Source: Jaltomata sinuosa (Eukaryota > Streptophyta > Magnoliopsida > Solanales > Solanaceae). From it: a stretch of DNA of 64,000 bases. The notes under the pieces were generated by a model, which saw nothing but the letters and a program-made list of their open reading frames with translations, had not been told where the DNA came from and did no database searches. Below are positions 46,842-59,639 of the stretch, in pieces. Every line of letters begins with the position of its first letter. Position 1 is the stretch's first letter. The DNA is taken from assembly GCA_003996215.1 (NCBI GenBank), contig QJPP01001542.1, positions 1-64,000 on the forward strand, given 5' to 3'. The translations under genes and the position numbers were made by a program.

Positions 46842-48538
46842 TGTATGCTTTTTTTATAAATACTAAAAATACTAATGGTACACAAATTCATGCAAACTCA
46901 ATCCTTTGGTGAATTATGAATCTTTGGGCCCACCTCTAGAAACCTGACAAATTCAGCAACAAACTATCATATGACAATATTGGGAAGAAAAAAAAAGTAT
47001 GAAATTATTTGTGGAGAAGAGGATATATAAATGTTACTGTAGTAAATTAAATGGGATTTTATTGAATGGAAAAAAAAGAAAGTAAGACAGACAAATTATC
47101 ATTAAAGATATACATATGGTGTTGAAGGGCTTGATAAGATTATCTCAAAAATGGACCATGGTGTCCTGCTAGAGGTTGCCTTTGACTTTTTGGCTGCTTT
47201 TTTGCTTCGAGTATATATACACAAAAATAAATAAGGCACGTGTTTATGTTAGAGTTTAACTTACATACATCGATAATGGCATAATACATAAATGTGCTCT
47301 TTAATTTGATCTCAACTGACATTTATACCCTTCAACGTAAGATGTCAAGTGGCAATTTAAATTCTGAATCTAACCTTGATAAGAGTTTGGAAGAGGAGCC
47401 TATGGAGTAATTTCCACCTCATGAATATTCACTTCACCGCCCTAACATATTGTATTAATTTGAATCACAACCAGAACTAACTTTACCACCTCTTTGCATG
47501 AGGCTTTAATAAATACTTAGACCCCTTGACCCTTGTTATATGATTTTATATGAATTAAAGTGAGTGATTTTTTTTAAAAAAAAAAACTTTGAATTGAACC
47601 TTTCTATTTTGAGATTGGTTTAGTCATATATCATCCACGTGAGTACCTTTAAATTTGCAGCTAGACACCTTTATTTTAAACTAAAAAAACACTTCAATTG
47701 GGATAGTTATATTACATGTGATACCGTGTTTAGATTTTTAACTTTACACGCTCTGCTAGAGCTTTTCATTGAATGATGAAATGCAAATTTTACAACTTGT
47801 CAATGTTGATACAAGAACCAAACTTTTTTTCGATTTCCCATCCGATGTTCGATACACAACTTGAGACCCAATGCATTCAATAACCACTTACAACTTGAGA
47901 CCCAATGCATTCAATAACCACTTTGTAACCCGATTAACCTGGATTCTGGCCTATTAGTTCAACTTGAAGGAACAAGGATGTACTTACTACCCCGAGAGCT
48001 CTCATTAAAGATTTACTTATTACACCACGACGACCCTGCAATGAGATAGGCTACAGATCCAGCAACTAATTGCTTAGACTGCATATCCGCTAAGAGTTCA
48101 AGTTGGAAGATCATTACAAGTACCAGAATGTTGCAATAGATAATTCTTAAACAATTGGTTGCAGAAAACAATTAGGGAACAGTGGAAGTTCTTTTTTTTT
48201 CGTTCTTTTGAAGATCCAAACATAAAATCTGAATTAAATCATCACAAGTAAAGATCTGAAAGTCTAGGACACAAGTGCTGTGGCAGATTCAGACAAAGAT
48301 AACGAGCAATGGAAACTTCCAGTTCCCATCTTCCCAAGTCTTCTTGTACACAAAATACGATGACAAGCACAAGTCTGGTAATCAAAAGGCCAAGGGCTCT
48401 TTCCGATGTATCTCAAGACTCAATTGGATCATGGAAAGTGCTATTAATCCATAGGTTTTCACCTCTGCCCGTTCAACATCACCTTCCAACACAGAATGAA
48501 AACCAACGTATTGATGAAGCTTTCAAAATTACAATAAA
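46842..48538. other. Intergenic region between FAMA-like and RPN2 genes
   Basis: A TATAAAA-like word (minus) lies at about 46853, only about 12 bp before the upstream candidate ATG of the FAMA-like gene. A half copy of the foldback MITE is at 47279-47345. A 34-bp tandem duplication 'acaacttgagacccaatgc...' is at about 47857-47923. No gene is seen, and 48309-48572 (plus) is antisense to the RPN2 3' end. Confidence 0.5.
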
Positions 48539-51500
48539 TCACGAAGTGTACTCAAATGCAGGTGGGGGCTGAGGCTCCTCATCAACAGCCATAGCTGATG
48601 CTGGGGCCTGTTGTTCAGTTGATCCACCACCAGTGCTGGATGTAGTTGATGAGGGTGCATCGGTGAGGGACAATACTTCAGGTTCATCAGGACGTAGATC
48701 CCTCAGAAGCACAAACCCAGAAGGTGATGATTTAATTGGCACGTATCTGCTTTCTTCCAAAAATTTTATGTATTTCTCCTGAGCTGGAACCACTCTAGCA
48801 GGGTTGGTTAAGATCTCAAATGATGGCTCCGGTTCGTTTTTCTTCTCTGCAGGAGCATCCACCTGCCAATAAAGGAGATTACACTTGGTGACCAAATTCA
48901 ATGCTAATTTTATGCACTACACAATCAAGCAGACTATTATCCCAGATCATCCATCCACGGCTGTCCACAATGTCATAGAAAACAGACGTCAGTTTGACCC
49001 TTAACTAAATTAAGGCATCCATTGAACAAAACTACATGATAGAAACGTATACGAACCTGCATGGACTCGTCCTTATCAGTAGACTTGCCCTTCCCTGAAT
49101 TTGTTGCACCAGAAGATGACTCTCCAGCTGCCTTCTCGGCATTGGCTTTCTCAGCCTCTTTCTTGCTAGCCCTTGCCTTGGCTCTAACTGATGTTGATAG
49201 GACAGCTGTGGGAAGTTTGACAGCAGAAGTTGTCGTGGTTACAGTGATTGGCTTAGGATACTCAAACAGTGAGGGCTTGGCATGTGATACAAAATCGAAC
49301 TTTGGCACTTTTAGGTCAGAGTTCAGACCAATTAATGCTGTTGGTGAGAATGCTAAGCTAACAAAATATATAAGCGGATACCAATACCAAAACTGACTAA
49401 AAACAGCTAGTCCAACGACTGCTGTAATTTTATCATGCTTTGTCTTCGAAAGTAATTTTATGGTCACATTTCTTCCACCAGCATCAAGAATTCCAGAAGC
49501 CAAAATAGCACCCATTTTACTCATGGTATCTTCATGCTTATCTAGGACAATTTTCTCCAGTTGTCGCCTGAACAAAAGAAAGCTTAGCATCGTGGCAAGC
49601 TCAGAGAAAAGATCGGAAAAAAACGCATTTTCAGATGAAATACCTGAAGGCACCAACACGGGAATCACTGGCTTCACTTATCTGGACCATCACCATGGCC
49701 ATTGCTATGAGAGCACCTTGGCGTACAAAATCAACTACATCTGATGTCAAAGGTTCCAACAATGAGATGGCCTCACTCAGACCAGTACCTGCACAAGAAA
49801 TTCCAACTGCCATAGCTGCACCATATCGCACATGTGGATTGTAAGACTCCGATAACAATGAGACAATACGAGGCATCTGCAAATTCATTCAAAAGAAACA
49901 ATATTAGCATATCAGAACAAAGAGGATTTTTCTTATCCCCCCCCCCCCTCTTTTTTGGTGGGGAGGAGGGGGGTCAAGGGACGGGGGAGGGGGAAGGGGG
50001 GATGGAAAAATAGAGAAAGTAGTAGCCTCAAATGTGGATGTACAGACACAGCTAAAAACCAGTAATTCTTCTGACAAACAAGACCACAGATGACAAGAGA
50101 TTGATAAGAACATTATTAACAAGCATCACAGCCTCACATATGAACAGAAAAGTACCAACCTGCTCTGGCTCAGAATACATAACAAATCCAAGTGCCAATA
50201 CAGCAGTCCGGCGGACATCATCACTAACATCTGATACTGCAAAATGCAGCAACTGACGGATAGCCTTATTATTCGCAGTTCCTCTGTAAGCCAATGCCAA
50301 AGCATACATGCCACCATAACGCAATATAGGGTCCTGATCCCTAGTCATCTGCTCGATCAATGTATCTGCTTCTTCTTCCCTTCCATAGACTGTGAGGGCT
50401 ATACCTAGTGCCAAACCCCTGCATGTAGCGTACGAAAGAATGTTCAATTCCAGTACTCTACGGACTCTTGTACTGTATGATCTTTTTACAAGAAAATTGT
50501 GTTCATGCATCATCCTTAATTTACGCCAATACTGTTAATCTCTTCATTATTCCCAAGGCTAATTACATATCCATGTCCTCTCTGGTTTGATATATTCACT
50601 TTTTGCTAATGAACTTCGAGAAAGGAAAATAGCGGAAAATATAGGGGTAAACGGAACAGAATATTCCAGTACACAAGAATTAGATTTTTCACATTGAAAT
50701 TTGAAATTATGATTTCACGTTCTTGGAATTGATAGGCACAACAGCCATGGGCGCTACCTGTGCCGACGCAGGCACTGGCCTATGTCGGCAGTAAGTCTGC
50801 CATGTGTCGCTGGACGTTGGCCTCATTCAAAAGTCATACTTGGTACTGAAACAGGTGATAGCATCTAAATTTGTGATTTTACTATATATGATCAAAAGGC
50901 AATATCTGCCAAATATTTAGTTTTGACAATGACCAAAAAAATCAACCTATCCTGTCTCCTTTCAAACCAGAAATTCAAACACCGCTAATTGCAATGGACA
51001 TTCCTGTCAATCTTTTGAAACAGAAGTTTAGACGATGCCAACATATCTTTTATGTCAGAGGCCACATAGTCCACAGCATTTTCCACTGCATCTCATTTGC
51101 TTTGCAATGGACATTTTCTTTCAATTCTGACATTCCCTGTTTTTTACATAAATGTGACATTCACAATAATACGGATGCTACATTGGTTTAAGTGGAAAAA
51201 TCAGACACAAGGATATGAAACAGTGGGTTCTAAAACAAGGAAAAACTCCCAGGCCGATTATTTTCTTATATTTATTATTAACTGGATTTATTGCAAAGAA
51301 AGTAAGGAGGTTAGTGTAACAGAGCCAGCCTCGAGGAAGATTTCTGTAATTAGCTGTTAATCTTTGTTTCGATGTTCAGTCTACCAAATGTATAGAACAA
51401 CCAATTGTTTCCTTATATCAATTAATGAGATTTATTCAAATAGTATAGAGCAACTTCATCTATACCATCTCTCCATATTATTACAATTATTCACTTCTCG

Positions 51501-54500
51501 ATAATGCAATCAGTTTTGACACTATTCAAATAGTTAACTTCCTTATGTTAGTTCAATAAAAATATTTTCTGTAGTCCATCAATGTTTTATTTCTTTTTTG
51601 ATTTGGTTTAATTTTAATCACAATACTGTTCTTTAAAAATACAAAAGCAAAACCTCTAAAAAAAAAAAAAAAATTCAAGTAAACATATATAATAGATAAC
51701 AAGACGATTAGAGCTAGTACAGGTAATTATAGTTCACCATCTGGCATTAATCTGTCAATTACCTGATTATCTTCTCATGTTGTGTCTCATGAGCATAAGC
51801 AAGCATCTCACTTGCCTTCTCACTTGCAGTTCCAACCATCAATAAACCCATACCAATACCAGCAGCCTCGCCAGCAACAGCACTGTCAGTATATAGCACG
51901 TTTTTAATGTCATCATAAATGTCTTCATCAGCAGTTCCTAAAGCTGCCAACCCAAGTCCTAAGCAGGCACCATGCTGAATAACCTGTACCAACAAAAGTT
52001 GCAAATGTGAAACCAATAACTGGAAAGAACAAGGTGGCAACGAGAATGATACAGTTCATTAATGCAAGTACCTCGACATTTGTACTACGTAGACTATCAC
52101 GAAGAAACTGCTTGATACCCTCCCCGTGATTTGCATGAATTAAACCAAGAGCATACAAGGCACCACCTTCTGAATATGGACTACCACCTCCACCAGCTCC
52201 ACCTTGTGGCAAGTAAGGGGCCATAAGTGATCTCCCCTGCTGTAAATGGCCACTGTGAATAACACCTAGTCCAGCTGTTGCACTGAATTTAGCCCAATTG
52301 GTGGCACGGCTTAGCCAGTCCTAACATTGGCGAAACAAGATTTCCATTGGAAATTATGTTAGGCTGTAGATATAATCCAAACGAGAAGGTAAACTGGTAA
52401 AAGGAAAAATATAATCACCAGGTTCTCCCTGAGGAATGTATCCACAGTAGTTCCAGCATGCATGATCGCATTTGCATATATCGTTGCACTGTGACAGACA
52501 CTGTTTCTCATCTCCACAGACTGCTTTATTGTTTTAAGAATAAGGAGATCTGACCTGTACGCAAAGATTAAAAAAACTAAGAATACAAATGTTTCCATTA
52601 ATCAATTGAACAAATAGGTAACAAAAATTAAAATACATTTGTCTTACTTGTTATGGCTGTATAAGAATTGCAAGGTCAACTGTATTGAGGTCTCCCCTGA
52701 CAGAATCCCTTTCAATTTTCCCAACCTTTCAGCATAAATAACTTCTTTTGGATCTGCAGCTGTTAATGTTCCACCTAAAGGTCTACTTTCCTCTAACAAC
52801 GGAACATCCTCTGAAGCTTCTGCGTCTTCAGTCGGTGCTCGATCAGAGTCCGCAGGTAACGACTGTACCGGGTCTGAAGGTTGTAGATTTGGGCTGGAGA
52901 GCCGGTCTCTTACCCTCAAAAGAAAAGCTTGGTGCTCGTTCTCTACAAGGTCAAAAGCTATTTGAAATGCCAATAGAGCATCATCTTTATTTTCTGATCT
53001 TAATAGCTTTTCCAATATGCTTGCTACATCCTCTGGTTTATCCAAAAACATAAGCCACTGGCACATGCTCAAATAGTTTGGAGATGGTGACTTCTCATAT
53101 ACTTCCACAAGAAGACGAAGCACCTGAAAGACAAAATAGGAGGATTAAAATGAAAATTTCCATCGGCTTAAAGAATATCTATAGAAGTAACAGATTTATT
53201 AAAGCAATCACCCTACATCCATAGCGAAAGAAAAAAAGCAAAGCAAATAAGGATAATGTCAGGGGCGGATGTAGTTCATAAGATGTGGTTCATCCGAGAC
53301 CAGTAAATCTGACTCAGACCCTGTATAGACCATACATATGTGTTAATAAATTCACTAAATAAGTGCAAATAATCAATTCCGAACAACAGTAAATTGACAG
53401 GGTTGTGGTAGTATTCCGTACTCGAACCCAAAATGTTCAAATCAATTTCTTTTTCTCCTTCCATTTCTATTTTTCCCCATCGTAGACGATATTAGGATGA
53501 CGCTAGTGAGGAGAGACGGGAAGAAGGTAAAACTCAAAGGGGGAATTATGGAATATGATTCTATGGGAGCTCACATTATACGCCTTACCTCAATGCAAAA
53601 ATGTCATGACTTATGCTACAGCAACAACAACAACATACCCAGTAAATTCCCGCAAAGTGGGGTCTGGGGAGGGTAAAATGTATGCAGACCATACCTTTAC
53701 CCCAAAGGTGAAGTAAAGAGGCTGTTTCCGGTGACTTATGCTACAGCATTAAGGTTTTTTAAAAAGAAAAGAGGATATAATAAACACGCAGGGACTACTA
53801 TCACTATGAGGAACAATACAAAGCAATCAACGCAAAAACTAAACCTAGCAAGAAGATCACATAAATTAGACAGAGTACACAGATGGAGGGGGAAAGGAGG
53901 AAACTTAAGATCAAGTATGTTATATAGGGCGAATACAGTAAGACTATACCTCACTACGATATTCTCTACGATTGACGAAGTTATGAGAGACATTACTGCA
54001 ATATGCTAGAGTGGCATCAACATTATCACTCCTCACAATTGCTTCGGCAACCTTATCCAGCCTTCGGCATTCAATGGACATGCCAATGGCTTGTTGATAT
54101 TTGCCATCCTTTATACACCTAAGTAAGAAGAAGGGCAACTATAAACCAGAAGAGAAATCCCAGAATATAATGTGAGAATTATAGGTTCAGATTCTTATTC
54201 TTCCACAACATAAGATGAAAATGTACTTACTTATCAAGCATTCTCTCCACAATAGCCTCCAGCCTGGGATCCAGCTTTGTGGCTTCATCATTTGACTCTG
54301 CTGCCTTAGTCTTATGGGTTGCATACTCATCCAGGGCTTTAGCTGAAGCAAGGAAAGGAAACATATTGCAAATCCAACAATATTGAGTCAAAAATTGACA
54401 ACAAAAGGACATCTAAAAAAGTTGACAGGTTCTAGTGCATAAAACAACTAAGTGAACACAAGTCTCTATTTGAAAGTGACACAATAATTCACTTTTATGG

Positions 54501-57500
54501 ACCCAAATGTACAGAAAGAACTCAAAATATACAGGCTAGAAGTAGGAAGCGACAAGAATCATCTGCAAAAGCAGTTGCAAAAATATGGGTATTGAGGTAG
54601 ACGTGTCGAAAGATGTAAATTCATCAAAGCAACATATGAATCTTGAGAAAGAAATTACGGAAGATCCAAATTCATCAGAACAATATGATCACAAATGAAA
54701 TTTATACCAAGAACTGTATGAACATAGTCAGAATCCTCAGAAACGTCAAAAAGAGGGCCAGCTCCAAGGGCATAGGATAATGAGACGTTATGTTCACCCA
54801 AATGATAGAAAACCTGAGGAAAGAAACAAAAAATTAGAGAGGACTGCCAAAATTACTTCCTGCCATAATAAACCATGAATTGGTTGGAAAACAAAGATGT
54901 AACCTTTGAAGCAACTAATGCAGCTAGTTGTCTTTGGTCAAACTCTTCATCCTCGTACAAGCTTTCACTGCACGAACAGGGAGTTAGAAAAGTCTGTGAG
55001 ATCCCAAATCACATATCATGAATACTCGGTCGATAGAAACTAAGACTTGAGCCGAGGTTTCAAAAATTGCATAATCTTTTTTTAAAATAAAATAAAAATA
55101 TATTTTTATATATATATATATATAAGAGATGCAGTGCATGATGTCACCCAATATCACAACTTAAACGACCAAGCAAACTAGATACACAGCCAAGGAAACT
55201 CGATAGTAAACAAGAATACCAGATTTCTACAGATGCACATTGTAACATGAAGTTAAAGCTCTGAGTTCTCAATAACATTGGTAGACCGATTAGATGATAC
55301 CTATATAAATTAGAGCCTGTTTGGATTGGGCTTATTTTAAGTGCTTTTAAGCCAAAAAATGCGTTCATACCATGTCACAAACAAAAGCCCAGTATTTAAG
55401 TGTGGAAGGATAGAGAGGAATCGTGCGCCTGGGGGCAGCTGGCCCTAGGAAGTTTTCAATTTTAAAAAAAAGTTTTATGGTCATAAGTTAAGCTCGTGAT
55501 CATTTCTAGGTGCGTCGAACAAGGATCTTGGTGTTCGGAATCCTGTCATTCAGAGGGTAGAGAAGAAGTTAGCATGTTTGCAGAAAAGACACTTGCCCAA
55601 AGGAGCCAAGGAAGTGCTTACTAAGAGCACTTTACGGAGTATCCCTATTTATTGCACCTCCCTGTTCAACGTACCAACCGTTGTCACAAGTAAGTTGGAA
55701 AGGTTGCAAAGAAATTTTCTTTGGGATGAGGCGAACAAGTTTCACTTAGTTGATTGGAGACCGTGACATCTCCTAAACAGTGGGGATGACTTGGGGTTAA
55801 GGACTTGAAGATGTTTAACAAAGCACTTTTGCGCAAATGGTTGTGGAGACTTGGGGTAGAGGGAGGAGCTTTTTGGAGAAGGGTGATAAATGTGGTCATT
55901 GTGCCTTTCGGGTGTGGTGTATGGAGAAATATATGAAGGGATGAGAAGCCTTTAATGATAACATTAATTTTAAGGTTGGGGATGGGAGTAAAGTTAGCTT
56001 TTTGGGGGCAAAAGTGGTGTGGAGGGTTTAGTGCTTAAGGATGATTTCCCGGTGTTGTATAAGGTCACTTGCAAGAGAGGTTTGTCTATTCACCAAATTA
56101 GGGGGACACAAGGGGATGAGACCTTCTGGGATTTGAGGTTTTGGAGGAACTTTCAGGATTGGGAGGTGACCGAGCTGCAGAAGTTTCAAAAGCAATGCGA
56201 CACGGTCGACATACCCGATGCTTTGTGTTGGAGGTGGGGAATAACAAAGTGTTCCTATTAAGTCTTTTTATGAGAAGTTTCTTGTTAGGGCGGAGGATGT
56301 TTTTCCATATGTTTCGGTTTGGATTCCTAGGATGCCAAGGAAGGTGTGCTTTTTCACATGGTTAGCTACTATAGGGTGATTTTGACAGCGGAGAATCTTA
56401 GGAAACGAAAGGTTGTGTGCTTGAGCTGGTGTTTACTATGTAAGGAGCCAAATCAACTTATGAGGTACCATTGACTGGATTATTCTGGATTGTTATTAAT
56501 AATGGCTTCATACAGTCTTTTTTTTGTTGCCTATGCTATGACGTTTTGACAAGCTTATGCAGCAATCAGCTCAACCTAATCCAGTTATACAAGGGACTTC
56601 ACTTATAGATGTCAAGTAGACTGTTCAAAACTTGTAAGTGTAAAGAAAGACAATTCTACATCTTCACCAGAATGACATCTTAAAAGGCAAAGCAGCACCA
56701 TAACTACACGAATGTCAGTGTTACTCATTTCACAATGCTTACCAACAAAGGGGTGAATTATGATTAGTCACATAAGCATGCCGATTTTCAGAACTTCCAT
56801 CGATAAAGAAAGATCCCCACTTTGTGGGAATATGCTGGGTATGTTGTTGTTGTTGCATCAATAAAGAAACAGAGAGAGGAAGTTGAAATTTCCCTTTAAA
56901 AAAAAATAAAAAATTTAAAGTCCTTTATTTGGTGCAGTAAGGTCATCAATTACTCCAAAACATACAATCTCAAGCTTGACATATCTCGTCCCTAAAATTG
57001 TGACTCATTCTCTCCCGAGTCCAGAAATCAATTAATCAGAAGTACAAATGAAACCATAAGCACTCGAATACGGGCAACTATCCCTGCAAGGCTGCAACCT
57101 ACACTACTACTGTTCAAAAACCATTGGATAAAAACTATTGTCGCTCAAACTTTCCAATTCACACCCGAACCCCATCATAGCAAATCCACTAATCCTAATA
57201 CTTAGAAATTCCTCCACATTTCCCAGCTCTGTGTTCTCCTGGCCAAATTTTCCCTCAAGTTTTCAACTTTCGGGCCAAAACCTTGTCTAAAACATCCAAA
57301 TTACCAACCACTACCTACTTTCCTCAAAAATCCACAAAGTTCAAATATTTCTAGAACTCAAAACCTGTCATACTAATGGGGAAAATCCCAAATCTGCACA
57401 AAGATGAACAAATACACAAGTATTTACCACCATAAAAACACTAATTCAAGCTGAAAAGTAACAAAATTTCTGCTCAACAGTCCCACTTTAACCAGTCCAT

Positions 57501-58257
57501 TAATCTACTCCTCTCTTCAATCTTTCCCGTAAAGCCACAATATTTCATGAACTCAATTCACAACCAAAAAGCAACAAATTTCCACACTTCCGATCCACAA
57601 AACAAAAATAAACACAAAAAGATAACAAATTTCCTCTTTATACAGCTTATAAATTCCAATTCCACAAAAAAGAAGCAAAAGGATTCACCACAATAGGAAA
57701 ATAAACACAAAAGATGACGAATTTCCTCTTTATACAGCTTATAAATTCTAATTCCACAAAAAAGAAGCAAAATAATTCACCACAATATGAAAATAAACAC
57801 AAAAGGTTAACGAATTTCCTCTTTATACAGCTTATAAATCCCAATTCTACAAACAAAAAAAAAGCAAAAGAACTCACCACAATATGAAAATAAACACAAA
57901 AGATAACAAATTTACTCTTTATACAGCTTATAAATCCCAATTCCACAAAAAAGAAGCAAAAGAATTCACCAAAATAAACACAAAAGATAACGAATTTCCT
58001 CTTTATACAGCTCCAATTCCACATAATCTCAATCAAATCACATCAACTAACAAAAAATGAACTACAATTCAAACTGAGAGTAGATAAAAGAAGCAGAAGA
58101 ATTACATGACAGGGACGGAAGTAGAGATCTCAGGCCAAAAGTAATCAACAAAGGTGTTGAGATTGGAGAGAGCGTGTAGCTTCAACTGCGGGTGGCTCTC
58201 ATTCAGCATCGCCAATAAACCACCCGCCGAACTCACCATCGTCGCCGCCGTGGCCAT
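48539..58257 (-). CDS. RPN2: 26S proteasome regulatory subunit RPN2 (PSMD1), 1003 aa
   Basis: Thirteen exons join in frame (3012 nt): 58106-58257, 54904-54967, 54708-54813, 54231-54342, 53950-54118, 52648-53123, 52419-52554, 52072-52320, 51763-51983, 50160-50418, 49644-49876, 49057-49567 and 48539-48862. The length equals the plant RPN2 norm (about 1004 aa). The N-terminus reads MVSSAGGLLAMLNE, and a solenoid follows. Proteasome/cyclosome repeats span about residues 400-790 (GALYALGLIHAN, GACLGLGLAALG, EAAGIGMGLLMVG, RYGGMYALALAY, RRTAVLALGFV, RYGAAMAVGISCAG, RQGALIAMAMVM). Then come SKMGAILASGILDAGGRN, a charged Lys/Ala/Glu-rich linker (about 830-900) and the conserved tail ALTPARV-like NPARVVPAQEKYI, ending FEYTS. 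RPN2 is the largest base subunit and docks RPN10, RPN13 and ubiquitin receptors. Intron 1 (3.1 kb) holds an L1 fragment and a tandem repeat. No lesion is seen. Confidence 0.96.
53263..53450. mobile_element. Truncated hAT-like MITE in RPN2 intron
   Basis: It starts CAGGGGCGGATGTAG, the typical left end of the plant hAT MITEs seen elsewhere here, and contains 'actcgaacccaaaatg'. No matching right end or target duplication is seen, so it is probably partial. It lies in the intron between RPN2 exons 5 and 6. Confidence 0.45.
53618..53733 (-). mobile_element. RTE LINE 3'-tail fragment in RPN2 intron
   Basis: 'caacaacaacaacatacccagta' through 'aagtggggtctggggagggt' and 'aagaggctgtttccggt' is the least diverged RTE tail in the window. 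It lies in the sense orientation of RPN2, in the 53124-53949 intron. Confidence 0.8.
55505..56480 (+). pseudogene. L1-type LINE fragment in RPN2 intron 1
   Basis: Frames with stops and shifts encode plant L1 reverse-transcriptase C-terminal text: KEVLTKSTLRSIPIYCTSLF, then LERLQRNFLWDEANKFHLVDW, then GLGVKDLKMFNKALLRKW-like sequence in another frame, then the zf-RVT region near 56350-56460. It is antisense to RPN2 and non-functional. The ORFs 55578-55766, 56019-56261 and 56141-56365 are its pieces. Confidence 0.8.
57600..58025. repeat. ~93 bp tandem repeat, five copies, in RPN2 intron 1
   Basis: The phrase 'tttcctctttatacagctt' recurs at about 57630, 57722, 57816, 57911 and 57995 (steps about 92, 94, 95 and 84), with 'aattccacaaaaaagaagc' and 'aaaataaacacaaaag' between. 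On the minus strand the unit stays open for 129 codons by chance (57647-58036), giving a repetitive peptide. It starts about 80 bp from the exon 1 donor. Confidence 0.9.
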
Positions 58258-58283
58258 TGCCGCCGTCGTTTACCTATTCTATT

Positions 58284-58326
58284 TAGGGTTTGGATCTGTG
58301 AGAAAGAGAGGAGAAAGCTAGGGTTT
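58284..58326 (-). promoter_or_regulatory. Telo-box motifs in the RPN2 leader/promoter
   Basis: The minus strand carries AAACCCTAAA (about 58283-58291) and AAAACCCTAGC (about 58318-58327), 25-70 bp upstream of the ATG. Telo boxes are known in promoters and leaders of plant translation and proteostasis genes. Role here is inferred. Confidence 0.5.
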
Positions 58327-58525
58327 TTACGATGGAGAAAGCAACCGGAGACCTAAGGAAAATGAAGAAAAGAGTGACAGAGAAAATATAGAGATTTGAT
58401 GAAAGGTGAGATTTCTTGTTCATGGGGAAATCAAAAGGTTCTTTGTATAGCTCACTTCTAGCTTAATTTGGAGTCCTATTTTCTTTTATTTATCTTTTTT
58501 TTTTTTGGGGGGGGGGGTTTATATA

Positions 58526-59635
58526 TTTTACGAATTGGTGCCAGGCGGATGAAATGCAAATTTGCTTTCGGAGTTTTGTGTGATAAAAATATATCATCAA
58601 AACTTAAACCTAAATTTTACAGAGTGATGGTCAGACTGACTCTGGTGTGTAAGGCGGAATGATGGTCAGTCGAGAATTCTCATGTTCAAAAGATGCAAGT
58701 TATTAAAATAAGGATGTTCAGATGAATGTGTGGTATACTCGGAGAGATAAGATTAGGAATGAAGATATCATCGTGCTCAACTTGGCACAGACGTTGATGT
58801 TGTAACTCGTGCATTACTCAATAGAAGTGCAAGGCTGACAAAAATACTGAAACAACCACAATATACACCATTGTCAATTGAAAATAGAAAGTCTTTGGCT
58901 AGTGCATTGACCTACTCTCTCTCACCTAAATAAAGACAAAGCCTTTTAGAAAGGTTGGCGCTTGGTGTCTAAACCTTAGTGAGGACAAGTCTCTTTCATT
59001 TTCAACAATCTAATGGTAGGGGCGATCTCTGTGATAGACAAGATGAGAGAGACAAGGTTGAGATGATTTAGGCATGTGAAGAGGAGATGCATAGATGTTC
59101 CGATGATAAGATCTGAGAGACCGAATATGGTGGAAAGGAGGAGAGGTAGAGATAGGCCAAAGAAGTATTGAGGATGGATGATTAGTCAGGATATGGTGCA
59201 GCTGCAACTCAATGAGGACATGACTTTTGATAGGAGGTATGAAGGTTGTGGATTAGGGTAGAAGATTAGTAGATTATTGAGTATTGTGACTCTTTTCAGT
59301 GGGATTATGTTTGTTGGTAATCTGGAGCACCGTGTGTATCATAGTATTAGCCTTATTGATGTAATTTATTGCTTTTTGATATTTGTTATCATATGACGTT
59401 GTTACTGTTCCTTTTCAGTATGCTTTATATTGCTTTTCGTATTAATTGTCATGTTTTATTCATTGCCATATTTTCTCATTCATAAGTATTTTGATTTGAA
59501 GCACTTGAGCTTAGGATCTTTCGAAAACAAACTCTCTATTTACACGAGGTAAGGATAAGATCCGCATAAACTCTACCCTCTTCAAATCCCACTTGTTAGA
59601 TTTCACTGGGTATGTTGGTGTTATTGTGCTGTTTA
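58526..59635 (+). pseudogene. Third RTE LINE, interrupted by mitochondrial-like DNA
   Basis: RTE C-terminal coding text ('gccaggcggatgaaatgcaaatt', 'gttttgtgtgataaaaa', 'aattttacagagtgatggtc') runs to about 58768 and resumes at about 59016 ('gtaggggcgatctct', 'gataggccaaagaag'). It ends in the RTE 3' tail at 59510-59630. Multiple stops are present. Comparison with the copy at 22925 shows that about 12 bases of LINE are replaced by the 247-bp insert. It sits within 300 bp of the RPN2 start. Confidence 0.75.
58769..59015 (+). other. Mitochondrial atp1-like fragment (NUMT) inside LINE
   Basis: From 58775 one frame reads AQLGTDVDVVTRALLNRSAR, then LTKILKQPQYTPLSIEN, which matches a segment near the C-terminus of plant mitochondrial ATP synthase alpha subunit (atp1). 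The similarity stops near 58888. The remaining ~127 bp is unidentified and may be adjacent organelle DNA. No target duplication flanks the insert and a few LINE bases are missing, as in repair of a break with filler DNA. Identification is from memory of the protein family. Confidence 0.65.
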
Positions 59636-59639
59636 AGGT

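Noticed and set aside
49061..49396. 111-codon plus-strand frame
   Set aside because: It is antisense to RPN2 exon 12 and has no domain of its own.
57647..58036. 129-codon minus-strand frame with repeated EFISCIKRKF-like units
   Set aside because: It is a translation of the 93-bp intronic tandem repeat. It has no start context, lies inside RPN2 intron 1, and its periodicity is that of the DNA repeat.
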